Positions 51,905-61,242 of a stretch of 64,000 bases of DNA are shown here, piece by piece. The DNA is taken from positions 3,079,438 through 3,143,437 of the forward strand of contig NC_065415.1 of assembly GCF_024362695.1 (NCBI RefSeq), written 5' to 3'. The notes beneath the pieces are model-generated. The model did no database searches, was not told where the DNA came from, and worked only from the letters and a program-made list of their open reading frames with translations. This stretch comes from Pectinophora gossypiella (taxonomy: Eukaryota > Arthropoda > Insecta > Lepidoptera > Gelechiidae). A program made the position numbers and the translations under genes. Each line of letters begins with the position of its first letter. The first letter of the stretch is position 1.

Positions 51905-52140
51905 CCTGCTTGCTTCTTAAATGGGGAGCGCCGCTGGTTTCAATCTCTGTACAGAACTAGCACCAATCATTTATTAATTTACCTTAAGTTCAATTTTCAC
52001 AAACACAGTTGTACACGGTGAAATGGGCACTATCTATCATGTTTTGATTTAACTAACAGAAAAGCTTGGGTACCTAATTCATCTTGCAAAGGATGTACCT
52101 CTGACTACCCCGTTTGGAATATAGTCGTGGGCTTATGTTA
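51905..52140 (-). repeat. U6 repeat, longest copy
   Basis: GAGCGCCGCTGGTTTCAATC (tRNA-like), GTGAAATGGGCACTATCTAT, TCATGTTTTGATTTAAC, AATTCATCTTGCAAAGGATG, TACCTCTGACTACCCCG, GTCGTGGGCTTATG. Shared with 36010-36215 and short pieces near 16890, 27855 and 53325. Confidence 0.5.
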
Positions 52141-52159
52141 TCTTATATTTCTGCCATCA

Positions 52160-52450
52160 TCAGCTTGACATTCTTACATCGTCATCTCCCTAGCGTTACC
52201 CCGTTCTTCGCTACGGTCCGCTTACCTAACCTGAATTTTAACAGGTTTCGTGTTTTACAGAATCAACTGCCTATCTCCTTCCTACCAGAAGAAATACCAG
52301 CACAATGACAAGGTATTCAATCACAGAAAATTTGCCGTGTGCACCGCTGAGCATAATAATTATAATCATATAGTAATTTACATCCCAAACATGAATTTGA
52401 AAACAATTTCTAAAATCATTGGTTTAGGCCCGTGCTGGATTTATAAATAC
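52160..52450 (-). mobile_element. T3 SINE, diverged
   Basis: CATCGTCATCTCCCTAGCGT, CCGCTTACCTAACCTGAATT, GTGCACCGCTGAGC, CATGAATTTGAAAACAATTT, ATTGGTTTAGGCCCGTGCTG. The head is cut off at the B box. Confidence 0.8.
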
Positions 52451-52474
52451 AAATAGAATCAAAGCAGAAATAGG

Positions 52475-52600
52475 ACTGGTCTAGTGATCAACGTAGTTTC
52501 CGAAGTACCTACGGATCTTACTTAACAGTCGGTTGAATAGCCTGCAATGTCCGTAGTCCGAACCAAACGACCACGAAGTGATTTTTGTGATTTTATGTCT
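52475..52600 (-). mobile_element. T1 SINE fragment, decayed
   Basis: ACGGATCTTACTTAACAGTC, GCCTGCAATGTCC, CACGAAGTGATTTTTGTGAT: the region between core and head only. Confidence 0.55.
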
Positions 52601-52878
52601 CCTAACCTAGGTTAGGAAAATCTAGATTTTCACGAAACTTTTCATCTCCAATTCAAAACTGGCATCTATACGACAAGCTGATTGGTGTGGGGGTCTATTC
52701 ATAGCGTCGTATCACCGGGTGGTCACGTCCGTATTCACGAGTCATGATACGAGATACGACTCTTGATACCGTGTTCAATCGTCGTGATGAATCGTTCCTC
52801 TGATGAGGATGTTCTGGCGATGAATATTAGGAAGCGTAGAATTAGATTTGAATAGATTGTACCTACATAATATAAGTT

Positions 52879-53068
52879 TAGCCACAAGTTGGTAGTGTGA
52901 CTAGGGATCGACGATCCAACAGTGATATGTTGGAAGTTGTATATATGCGTCTTGCTGTGTAAACTTCGATATCGCGTTTCACGACTGCTTGAAGACTGCA
53001 TTATTTAATGTGGCGCCATCTGTTGCATGTGGGCGGACCTAGGTGGCCAACTAGTTGGGTCCGCCACA
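52879..53068. repeat. U4 LTR-like repeat, copy 2
   Basis: Longer version of 13423-13578, with an additional ~31 bp after GATCCAAC (TGATATGTTGGAAGTTGTAT region). It ends GGGTCCGCCACA and is followed immediately by a T1 fragment. Confidence 0.6.
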
Positions 53069-53079
53069 CCAGTAACACC

Positions 53080-53286
53080 GTTAGGCCGTCGGTCCTGGTT
53101 ACTACTTACTGATATAAGTACGTAGTTATTATATCAATCATGTCAGGCGCCTTTGGCTGCTCAATAGAAACCTTGACACAAGGGTTGATACAATACAATA
53201 CAATACAAATACACTTTATTGCACCAAAATAAAAAGAAATAATGAGGTTGGTAATCCACCTCACAACCCACACGATAGAAGAAGAA
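53080..53286 (+). mobile_element. T1 SINE body split by a LINE tail
   Basis: T1 from the core (CCGTCGGTCCTGGTTACTAC) to CACACGATAGAAGAAGAAG, interrupted at about 53190-53241 by a minus-strand U7-like tail (CAATACAATACAATACAAAT, ACACTTTATTGCACC). Across the insert the T1 sequence AAGGGTTGATGAGGTTGG is restored. Confidence 0.8.
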
Positions 53287-53934
53287 GATAAGTAACACGC
53301 AACATGACATAAAATCACGACGTTATCCCAATTGGCGTAGTCAGAGGTACATAAATCGCAAGATGCACTAAGTACCAAAACCTCACCGACCTTTCTGACA
53401 CACATACACATTTTTTTTAATAATTAATCAAAAAAAAACAAAAATCTGTTTATTATAAGAAATCATACAAAAAGAAAGAAGGCATATGTTTGAGGTAGGG
53501 TACAATATAGGTTTTACAAGTTAATATAAGTTTAGTCGTGCACTATGAAGGAATCATTTACGAAACATGTCTTTTGAGGAGTTTGCTGAGTACATTGCTA
53601 AATGGAAATGACATAATATCTCATAAAATAAAGACATAGGTACATAAAAAAAAATGTTTTTGTTATATTTACTAATAATTATTATTATAAGGTGAGTGAT
53701 TATTTAGAAGATACAAATACATCTGGGAACTGATATTAGGCAACCAATTTTTCTTGCAACTTCTTTCCCCGTATATACAGGTTGTGAAAAGCTGCAGTAG
53801 TTTTAGATGGATGAGGCGTTCATTATGTAAAAAGTGACGATTCAAAGTGTAACTACGAGTATATTATCATCTGAATAAAAATAATTTTGAATATGAATTT
53901 GAATAACGTCCGAAGTGAAGAATGGGCGAAGTCA
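53287..53934. other. Mostly unassigned
   Basis: 53325-53400 carries U6-like motifs (GGCGTAGTCAGAGGTACATA, AAGATGCACTAAGTACC). The rest is AT-rich. Confidence 0.35.
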
Positions 53935-54140
53935 TAAGAAGACAATTTGCAGCCATGTTTGGATTGAAGTTCTAAGTATAATAATATTTGAAGAACCTGT
54001 AATTAAAAAATGTTGTCAGGCCTTTACTCACAAATAGGTATACAGATTCAAACCCCGTCCGAGACATTGTTTTTTGAAAAAAAAAATCTCGGACGGGGAA
54101 TTTGCAGCCATGTTTGGATCGAAGTTCATGAAACTTTATA
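53935..54140. repeat. U2-like duplication around a perfect hairpin
   Basis: AATTTGCAGCCATGTTTGGA with the following AAGTTC occurs at 53944-53973 and 54099-54128. Between the copies lies CCCCGTCCGAGA (54053-54064), perfectly complementary to TCTCGGACGGGG (54087-54098), with a T-run/A-run loop. Confidence 0.6.
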
Positions 54141-54899
54141 AAAATAATCTATTTCTAGCCTAAAAACCCCATACCAAATAATATTTTTACAAATAGGTAG
54201 TTAAGCAGAAACAATTAAAGGTATAAAAAATGGGAATATAAAATTAAATGAATAAATAAAATATACAAATCCATGAATCCAGTTAAAAACGTTTAAGATA
54301 GGTTTGTATAATTATAATATATTTATTGAAAATGTAAATCTAGTTAAAACGCTTTAGACAGGTTTAAATAAGTATATAATAAATATATTATTCTGTGTTT
54401 AAATAAAGGTAAGGTAGAGCCCTTTAATATCTAAATATCTAGCAGTGGGATCTGGTAGGCTAGATTAGATAAGATAGAAGTACTCTTAGCGTAGTAGCAC
54501 TTATTAGTCAATATTGGCGTTTGTTGCTTTGTGACAGATTTCTCAATTAATTATTATTTGTAATAGTAAAATCATTCGCAATACAAGCAATCTACCTCAT
54601 ACCGTCAGGGGCTATCAACCTCGAAATAATATCGCAACTTCCCCTCACAACGCTGGCTAGGCTTCAGTCGTCTAATAGTGGTTAAAATCCCATCAATCTT
54701 CCCAGAACTGTAGGCATTATGTAGAGATCCCACTGGATACTAGAATCTTAAAGGAAGGGTGAGCATAATATCTGCCTGGAATATGAATAGCGTTATTGCT
54801 TTATGAATGTTGAGAGATTAGAATCGACCCTTAATGCGGGTATGATTTTTACAATATCATTTTCGATTAAGTAAGATGTTTTCCAGACCTACGGGGTAT
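54141..54899. other. AT-rich with degenerate tandem repeat
   Basis: A ~55-base unit (AGTTAAAACG, TTTAGACAGGTTTAAATA and an AT run) is repeated at 54277-54326 and 54340-54392 with many differences. No genes. Confidence 0.4.
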
Positions 54900-55150
54900 A
54901 ATGTAAAACCCTTGCCCAGGGATGCGGGTAAAGACCTCAACGAGACGGAGATAGGTGCCATTGGTATGGGAATGCAGGAAGGAAGAGGCGAGTCACAGGG
55001 ACTGCAACCTGGAATCTAACAGAGGGATGTAGTAACTGTCAGTATTATTCAGAGGCGGAGGATAGGAGTTCTAGTACGGCTGTGAAATAATCTGGGTCAG
55101 ACAGAAAACTGCGGGGCAGAAGGCAAGGAGGAGAGGGTTGGTGGTGTTTT
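54900..55150 (+). mobile_element. RA-tailed SINE relative, 3' end missing
   Basis: ACCTCAACGAGACGGAGATA and TAGTACGGCTGTGAAATAAT, then GGGTCAGACAGAAAACTGCG and GGGCAGAAGGCAAG, match the body of the SINE at 20228. No RA terminus follows. Confidence 0.5.
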
Positions 55151-55197
55151 TCGACTAGTAGCCCGATCCAGCGACTTGGTGAAAACATCTCCAGATC

Positions 55198-55325
55198 ACT
55201 AATTTAAGAGCCAGGCTGTCGATGTAGCATTCTCCATGCTAAATTTTTAGAAAAAAATAAGGCTGTGGTTTCCCTCTTGCCTTCCGCCCCGCAGTACTCT
55301 GTCTGACGCGAATGGGCTGCTGGTT
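55198..55325 (-). mobile_element. RA-tailed SINE fragment
   Basis: AATTTAAGAGCCAGGCTGTC (RA terminus) and GTAGCATTCTCCATGCT, then CTCTTGCCTTCCGCCCCGCA and GTACTCTGTCTGACGCG. Inverted with respect to the preceding element. Confidence 0.7.
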
Positions 55326-55640
55326 TTTACGATTTTTATATTTTATTCACGCCCAGTGCAACGAGGATCGCTCACTTAAATGAATTGTATCCATCCATCA
55401 ACAATGAAAATTCAGTGAATTGGAACCTTCATCTACGGTTCAAGAATTTTAAACACACATCGTTTACTCCGAATAAAAACAATATCGACGGAACAAAATA
55501 AGAATGTCACTTTCAGATCATTCTGATACAGACAAAAACTTAACAATGCTAGATTTTTTTGTATATTTCTCCGTTAAGATTTTTTTTGATTCTACATTCT
55601 TCTAGCCCATATGTGATGTCCATCAAAATTAATAATTAAC
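55326..55640. other. No feature recognised
   Basis: Nothing identified. Confidence 0.35.
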
Positions 55641-55653
55641 TGCCTAACATATT

Positions 55654-55886
55654 GCCTAACTTTCGCAAAGGCCGGTCATAGGATAGGGACCACAAAAAAA
55701 AAAGTTTTCATCCCGAGCTCCTCCGTGCTTCGGAAGGCACGTTAAGCCGTTGGCATTAGTAGTCGTTAATAACCATCAATCCGCACTGGGCCCGCGTAAT
55801 GGTTTAAGGCCCGATCTCCCTATCCATCCATAGGGAAGGCCCGTGCCCTAGCAGTGGGGACGTTAATGGGCTGGTGATGATGATGA
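55654..55886 (+). mobile_element. S5 SINE truncated inside the 5S domain, 13-bp TSD
   Basis: Perfect TGCCTAACATATT copies at 55641-55653 and 55887-55899. It starts at ACTTTCGCAAAGGCCGGTCA, keeps the damaged box C (GGATAGGGACC), the A-rich linker, core with a ~9-base loss, body and a GATGATGATG tail. Box A is gone. Confidence 0.93.
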
Positions 55887-56195
55887 TGCCTAACATATTA
55901 AAAGAAGAAAAAAGTGACAAAATATTAAAAATATAAAAGAATGTTTCCAATTAACAAATGTTACTACAGTAATAGTGAATACCTTAATGATACTGATGTT
56001 ACTATTTGAAACACTTCTTTCTCTCTTTTAAACTTCTATTTTGTTGTGCCCGAAAGGGTCTATGATATGAAACTCATATGCAACTTACAAACTTGTACGC
56101 CATCATAGTATGCAAATAAAGAATATTGAATACTGATATAACAAAATTCTGACAGCGTATATGATTCGAAAGAATTCTTATTATGCTTCAAAGGC

Positions 56196-56354
56196 GTTGC
56201 CCAAATTGCAAATGAATATGACAATCGAAAGAGACAGTGATAGAAATATACGACTGCCCTGTCACCTTATGTCACCCTATGTCACCTTATATCAATCCCA
56301 TTCATTTTTCTCACTGTCACAGTCAATTGTGATAATCATTTCCAACTTGGCAAC
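56196..56354. mobile_element. P3 palindromic MITE, copy 2 (diverged)
   Basis: GTTGCCCAAATTGCAAATG mirrored by CATTTCCAACTTGGCAAC. The centre contains three tandem TGTCACC(T/C)TAT units (about 56260-56290) not present in the other copies. Confidence 0.75.
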
Positions 56355-56694
56355 CTGTATTACAAAATAAAACCCTCGACACACTTGCACAGGACAACTA
56401 CCAAGAAAATATTCAAAACCGATATTTCTGTAACAAATATTTTTCAGGATACCGTCGATAAATAATTTAAACACATGGAAGAATTGCTGTGCTGTATTAA
56501 AATTAAACCCTTTTTAATAGAAGTAAAATTAAGAGACGTGCTCTAAAAACCTTTTGAAATTGAGGATTACGGAGGATCGAACCTTTCTAATTGGGGATCA
56601 CTACAATGTCCTCTTTGGAAATTCTCTGATTAGTTTTTAAGCTCACCTTTATTGTTAACTGGAAACCAAGGGTAAGGTCATGATGATTTTGGTT

Positions 56695-56755
56695 CCGTGC
56701 TTTGCAAGCCAGGTTAAGCTGTTGATCCTGGCTACTGCTTACTGTAGTTAGGGCA
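56695..56755 (+). mobile_element. T1 core scrap
   Basis: CCGTGCTTTGCAAGCCAGGT, TAAGCTGTTGATCCTGGCTA, CTGCTTACTG: decayed SINE core. Confidence 0.45.
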
Positions 56756-56763
56756 ATAAACAC

Positions 56764-56931
56764 AAGCCTTAGAAAGTTGCAAACGATTCTGACATTTATG
56801 ACAATCGACAGTGACAGTAATAAAAATGTATGGGATTGACATAAAGAGGTGACATGTCAAACCCATACATTTTTATCACTGTCACTGTTGATTGTCATAA
56901 TTATTTGCAACTTGGCCAAGGCCTTAGGCTT
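56764..56931. mobile_element. P3 palindromic MITE, copy 3
   Basis: AAGCCTTAGAAAGTTGCAAA mirrored by TTTGCAACTTGGCCAAGGCC and TTAGGCTT. The interior AAAAATGTATGGGATTGACA mirrors TGTCAAACCCATACATTTTT. The best-preserved P3. Confidence 0.85.
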
Positions 56932-56981
56932 ATTCTCTTGGGGTCTTCAAGTAAATATTATGAGATAGATGATTCACGCTA

Positions 56982-57320
56982 AAAATAATCATCATCTCCC
57001 TAGCATTATCCCGTTTTTCACAGGGTCCGTTTACCTAACTTGAAGATTTGACAGGTCCGGTTTGTAACAGAAGTGATTGCCTGTCTGACCTTCCAACCCG
57101 CCAAGGAAAAACCAGCGCAATAAATGTTAAGTCAGATACCTCCGAAAATGCATTTCTCAGGAATGTGGGTTTTCTCATAATGTTTTCGTTCACCGCTGAG
57201 CACGTGATAATCATTTATGATCCAAAAACAAATTCGACAATCATTGGATTCGACCTGTGCTGGATTTGAACTCGTGACCTCAAAGTGAGAGGTAAGCGTT
57301 CTCCCACGGGCTATTACGGC
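56982..57320 (-). mobile_element. T3 SINE, full length, 8-bp TSD
   Basis: TCACGCTA at 56974-56981 and 57321-57328. From the CATCATCTCCCTAGCATTAT tail side to the head (GCTATTACGGC). Contains all T3 landmarks, including GAGCACGTGATAATCATTTA. Confidence 0.9.
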
Positions 57321-57579
57321 TCACGCTATAACAGAAATAAATCATGTAAATCTTTTCGTCAAATATTTATCCGCTTACAACACAATAACTACAGGTACAT
57401 TCAGGTACACCGTATGAAATCAATTGCTCGTGATTTCAGTTAAGTAGGGTGCGGGATAAAGCTTTTATACTTTGATGGGATTTCCTTTGTTAAGTTAATA
57501 GACTATGCTTTTGAAAACGATAATGAGAAACCATTTCAGTAATCTTAATTAATTTATAAGATCCACCCAAAATATATAG

Positions 57580-57635
57580 AGCCATGGTAGGCCAGTTGCA
57601 GGAACGCTTGACTCTGAACTCTCACTGTGACGTCA
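57580..57635 (+). mobile_element. T3 SINE head fragment
   Basis: GAGCCATGGTAGGCCAGTTG, AACGCTTGACTCTGAACTCT: tRNA-like head with a small internal duplication; body missing. Confidence 0.6.
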
Positions 57636-57736
57636 TAATTAATAACACATGACATAGAATCACGCTTGCATCCCTGACTGGGTAGGCAGTGATGTAAAGT
57701 AACCCCCACTCACAAAGGTCGGGTCGAATCCCAGCC

Positions 57737-58062
57737 TACATAAATAGCCTATATACGTCCCACTGCTGGGCACAGGCCTCCTCTCAATCAACCGGAGAGG
57801 GTATGGAGTATACTCCACCACGCTGCTCCACTGCGGGTTGGTGGACGTGTTTTTACGGCTAATAACCGGGACCAACGGCTTAACGTGCCCTCCGAATCAC
57901 GGAATCAACTTACTTTTTCCGACAATCAAGTGATTCAATCCTGAAAAGTCCTTACCAAACAAAGGACAGTCTCACAAAGTGATTTCGACAATGTCCCCAT
58001 CGGGAATCGAACCCGGACCTCCAGATCGTGAGCCTAACGCTCTTACCACTAGACCACGGAGC
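57737..58062 (-). mobile_element. T2 SINE, full length
   Basis: AATAGCCTATATACGTCCC to CTAGACCACGGAG. B box GTCCGGGTTCGATTCCCG is perfect on the minus strand. The minus-strand 71-codon frame at 57660-57875 is a SINE by-product. Confidence 0.93.
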
Positions 58063-58085
58063 TTAAACCAATCTTTTTTTTAATG

Positions 58086-58334
58086 ATTATTCGGCTTGGA
58101 ATTCCGGCGGGGATATATCACAAAAATCCCTTTGTGATCCCTAGTTTGGTTAGAACATCACAGGTTGATCATCTGATTGTCCAAAAGGCACGTCCCGGTC
58201 AATACTTATTGATGTAAGTATGCATTCGTCACATGAGTCATGTCAGAGGCCTTTGTCTGTTCAATAATAACCCTGACACCAAGGTTGAGGTTGGTAATTC
58301 ACCTCACAACCCACACGATAAGAAGAAGATAATA
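58086..58334 (+). mobile_element. T1 SINE, core deleted
   Basis: GGAATTCCGGCGGGGATATA, TCACAAAAATCCCTTTGTGA, then directly AAAGGCACGTCCCGGTCAAT (about 35 bases of the core lost), body, and CACACGATAAGAAGAAG. Confidence 0.85.
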
Positions 58335-58794
58335 TAAGTTCATAAACCACAGAAACCCCCTTACATTCTCGAAAACACTGTTATGTTTTCCTGGCGGTTA
58401 ATAAATCTACGCTCACAATACCTTAAAGAGTATACATATAAATAACTTGACACTATACAAACGCCATAATAGAACTGCTTTACAGCGACCCCTTCAGTAA
58501 CAGAGTTTCCTTCCGACCGTAAACATTCGACCCGAAATTCCGCGAGACAATACTGCGAGCCGAAAGACCTCACAGAATACTTGTATGCAGACAGTATGAG
58601 ATACCACTATATTATATTCTTATATAACTTTAAGTGCCCAACGTTGCTAGGACTTAGCTCTTATTAATACTGTTTGAAAAAATAAAAAAATGATTTTTTT
58701 TTATTACCAGAAAACAATACAATGAGGCACATAAAGTAGGATGGGTACTTTTATTAAAAATATTTATTATTTTTAATAATAGCTTCGATTCTCA
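58335..58794. other. No feature recognised
   Basis: Nothing identified. Confidence 0.35.
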
Positions 58795-59145
58795 CAGACA
58801 CCTCTTAATTCTAATTTAAGTTATACGCGTCATTTTCTGATCCACCGGAAAAGAAAGGGACGGATGTTTGACTAGTATTCATTTTAGAATGAAAGAATAA
58901 CCCGGGCGAATAAAATAGGCATCTCAATCATGTTCAATCCGTTTGATGTGTGCTGTATGATTCTGTCGGGTTATTGGTCAATATACAATTTTTGTAGGGT
59001 TTTTTTTTTTAATTTCTGCCTAAAATTGACGTGTGTTCCATAAAATGTATGCCTGTCGATTACCGTTCCTTTCATTTTCGGCGGATAAGAAAATGACAGT
59101 TATAACTTAAAATAAACTTAGGTGGTGAGTACCGGAATCAGCTTA
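58795..59145. mobile_element. P4 palindromic element, full
   Basis: TTAAGTTATACGCGTCATTT at the left, GAAAATGACAGTTATAACTT at the right. Inside: GGGACGG, AATAACCCGGGCGAATA, TCTGTCGGGTTATTGG, AAAATTGACGTGTGTTCCAT. Compare 37446 and 17857. Confidence 0.75.
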
Positions 59146-59151
59146 AACCTT

Positions 59152-59368
59152 ATATAAGTATTAGTTGCATCGTACCGAATACTTAAGGAGATGATTCAGA
59201 CCATGATTCAAGGGGCATTTTCCTGCGCAAAATTTATATTTTTGTTTGTTTGTTTTTAATTAGTTTAAGTTCCATACTTCCGCGACAAAAAATTCCACTT
59301 GATATCAACCCAGAATCATGGTCTGAATAATCTTTCAAAGTTTTTGTTATGATGTCACTAACACCCTG
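59152..59368. mobile_element. P1 single palindrome
   Basis: Left arm degraded (TTGCATCGTACCGAATACTT, GATTCAGACCATGATTC). Right arm good (AATTCCACTTGATATCAACC, ATGATGTCACTAACACCCTG). TA follows at 59369. Confidence 0.75.
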
Positions 59369-59409
59369 TATATTTTTAAGCATACTGTTTGTCCTTTTTG
59401 TAGAAAAAA

Positions 59410-59478
59410 AATAAAATCCGGCCAAGTAGTTAATGCCATCTGCGGCAAATCTACAATAAGTCACGTCAAAAAAAAAAA
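59410..59478 (+). mobile_element. 69-bp Jockey-like LINE insertion, 11-bp TSD
   Basis: TGTAGAAAAAA at 59399-59409 and 59479-59489. The insert is only the final part of the Jk 3' UTR (CCGGCCAAGTAGTTAATGCC to AAGTCACGTC) plus poly-A. The duplication's A-run makes the exact boundary uncertain by a few bases. Confidence 0.85.
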
Positions 59479-59514
59479 TGTAGAAAAAATAACAAGTTTA
59501 TAACCTAAAAGAAT

Positions 59515-59665
59515 AAATAATTTACTTGTGTCCGTCAGTATTTTGTCGGCGTATTTTAAGTTGAAATAGTGCTAAATACTTGTTGCCTACTTAATGCCGC
59601 CTAGTGCCTATCACCAGACATTTGCTTCATACGTATTTTAGCAATAAAATAACATTAAAAGGTGA
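59515..59665. repeat. U5 repeat copy
   Basis: CGGCGTATTTTAAGTTGAAA, CAATACTT-like GCTAAATACTTGTTGCC, CCGCCTAGTGCC, AAAGGTGACGGGTGATTC: the same elements, in the opposite sense, flank the TATCGATA cluster at 50640-50935. Confidence 0.45.
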
Positions 59666-59889
59666 CGGGTGATTCTGACTGACACATTATCGTTTTCTTA
59701 TCACAGTCGCAGCTTCATTATTATGGTGTCTACAAATAGTTGTCCTATAAGCCAACCCAAACACTTATACAATGTTCTTTCATGTCTTCAGTTCACGATT
59801 CAACGCAAATTCCACAGAGTACTGTTGTGTGTGACAAAGCTCCTTAAGTAATTAATCTTAAAAGTTTAAAGTCATGATGAGTTTAGTTT

Positions 59890-60010
59890 CGGCTGCTGTG
59901 TTTTAGTATTCGACTTTGGGTTTGAATTCATGCTTAGATCATTGATAATAATTATTGATATCACTTGGTTATCAGGTTTTGTGCCCGGTTAATAGCAATA
60001 AGCTCGCGTC
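59890..60010 (+). repeat. Repeat related to 14508-14640
   Basis: GGGTTTGAATTCATGCTTAG, TGATATCACTTGGTTATCAG, TTTTGTGCCCGGTTAATAGC. Likely a decayed SINE. Confidence 0.45.
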
Positions 60011-60051
60011 ATATTACATGGGACTGAAACATAGCATGAAACATTTAATTC

Positions 60052-60345
60052 TATACTTTTGTTATGGAAAATTCTACTTGATATTAACTCCGAATAATCA
60101 GCTGAATCACTCCTCTCTGTATCTGTTACGATGTTATTTACACCCCGTACAAGTACGTACAAGTAGCCATACAAGTGCGTATGGGTGTTAGAGACACCGT
60201 AACAAATACTGAGGGGGATGTTTCAGACTATGGTTCTGAGTCGATATCAAGTGGAATTTCCTGTCGGGAAAGACATGAAAATTTTAGTACTTTTTTTAAA
60301 TATTTTCAGTTCTACACGCGACGGAAAATTCCACTTGATATCAAT
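60052..60345. mobile_element. P1 composite: half unit, spacer, full unit
   Basis: Half unit (GGAAAATTCTACTTGATATT to GTTATTTACACCCCGTACA), conserved spacer (TAGCCATACAAGTGCGTATG), then GGGTGTTAGAGACACCGTAA, GATATCAAGTGGAATTTCCT and the mirrored GACGGAAAATTCCACTTGAT. The layout matches 25713. Confidence 0.8.
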
Positions 60346-60492
60346 GTAATGCATGTATTACTTTACACTTCTGCCTTCTTTGTGTGTTAGTTGATAACAT
60401 TTGTTACAATTTGGAACAATGTGGTAACAAATATATAATAAACTAACATTTTTAAATGTTTAATAAATAACGTTTTTGAACATTATACTCTA

Positions 60493-60955
60493 GTGGCAGG
60501 TGATACTGCCAAACGTTTTTTCGATTCTGCTCCGCACCACCCAAATCCCCTGGTAGTTGCGGCTTCCGAATACATTCCGCTTAGGGACGGTACTGAAAAG
60601 TATCGGCGTCCGAAGGACGTAATATACGATCCCGACGACCCGATTACTCTAGCCATAGAGGCAGCCAATCAGCTCGCGACACCAAACACTTCAGGGCCCC
60701 GATACCGACCCCGCCGGCGTGGTCGACGATATCCCTCATTTAGCGCTTATCGCTATCGACCCACTAGGGTCGATTAATTCTTTCAAATATTTTTCCTCTC
60801 AGACGACGCCCTGAGCCGAGGTTCGCGCCCAACTGGGCACCCTCAGGCCTGTTGTCTTAAACGTTGTACCGGGTGAGAGCCTTCAGCGCTCCGCATTTGT
60901 CCGGCTAAGTAGTTAATGCCATCTGCGGAAAATCTACAATAAGAAAAAAAGGTGA
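60493..60955 (+). pseudogene. Jockey-like LINE C-terminus and 3' UTR
   Basis: A 94-codon frame (60493-60777) reads as the tail of a Jockey-type reverse transcriptase: RFFDSAPHHPNPLVVAASEY, then RRPKDVIYDPDDPITLAI, a basic RPRRRGRR segment and RYRPTRVD with stop. The HPNPLV…RRP-(N/D)-V…DP-D-T layout is the usual Jockey C-terminus. About 180 bp of 3' UTR follow to an A-run, matching 1878, 25981, 33331 and 59410. The polymerase domain lies outside this truncated copy. The frame is intact, so the insertion is the least damaged of the family here. Confidence 0.82.
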
Positions 60956-61124
60956 TTATGCCACTGACTGACTACATATAGCGTGTAGCATTGCGGCATT
61001 GTAGTAGACCTTGCCGCTCTCGCATTGGCTTATACAAAATACAATACTAAAACTGTTTATAAAACACCTCATTTTACACAGAAACTAACTACACATTGAC
61101 GTTAGACGCGCATCTATTCTGGCT

Positions 61125-61242
61125 AAGAGACTAAGGTAAGACCTCGGTCTTACTCGGTCAGGGGTGAGATAGGCCTTGTCCAGCCGCTAGTGAGGAGCAG
61201 AGAGTTGCCGTTCTATACGAAATTTTATTACTTATTCTATGA
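61125..61242 (-). repeat. U1 repeat
   Basis: GACTAAGGTAAGACC, CAGGGGTGAGATAGGCCTTG, GCAGAGAGTTGCCGTTCTAT, TTATTCTATG. Minus-strand half of U1. Confidence 0.6.

Noticed and set aside
54040..54100. Intrinsic bacterial-type terminator (stem plus T-run)
   Set aside because: The T-run is in the loop, and the sequence is eukaryotic.
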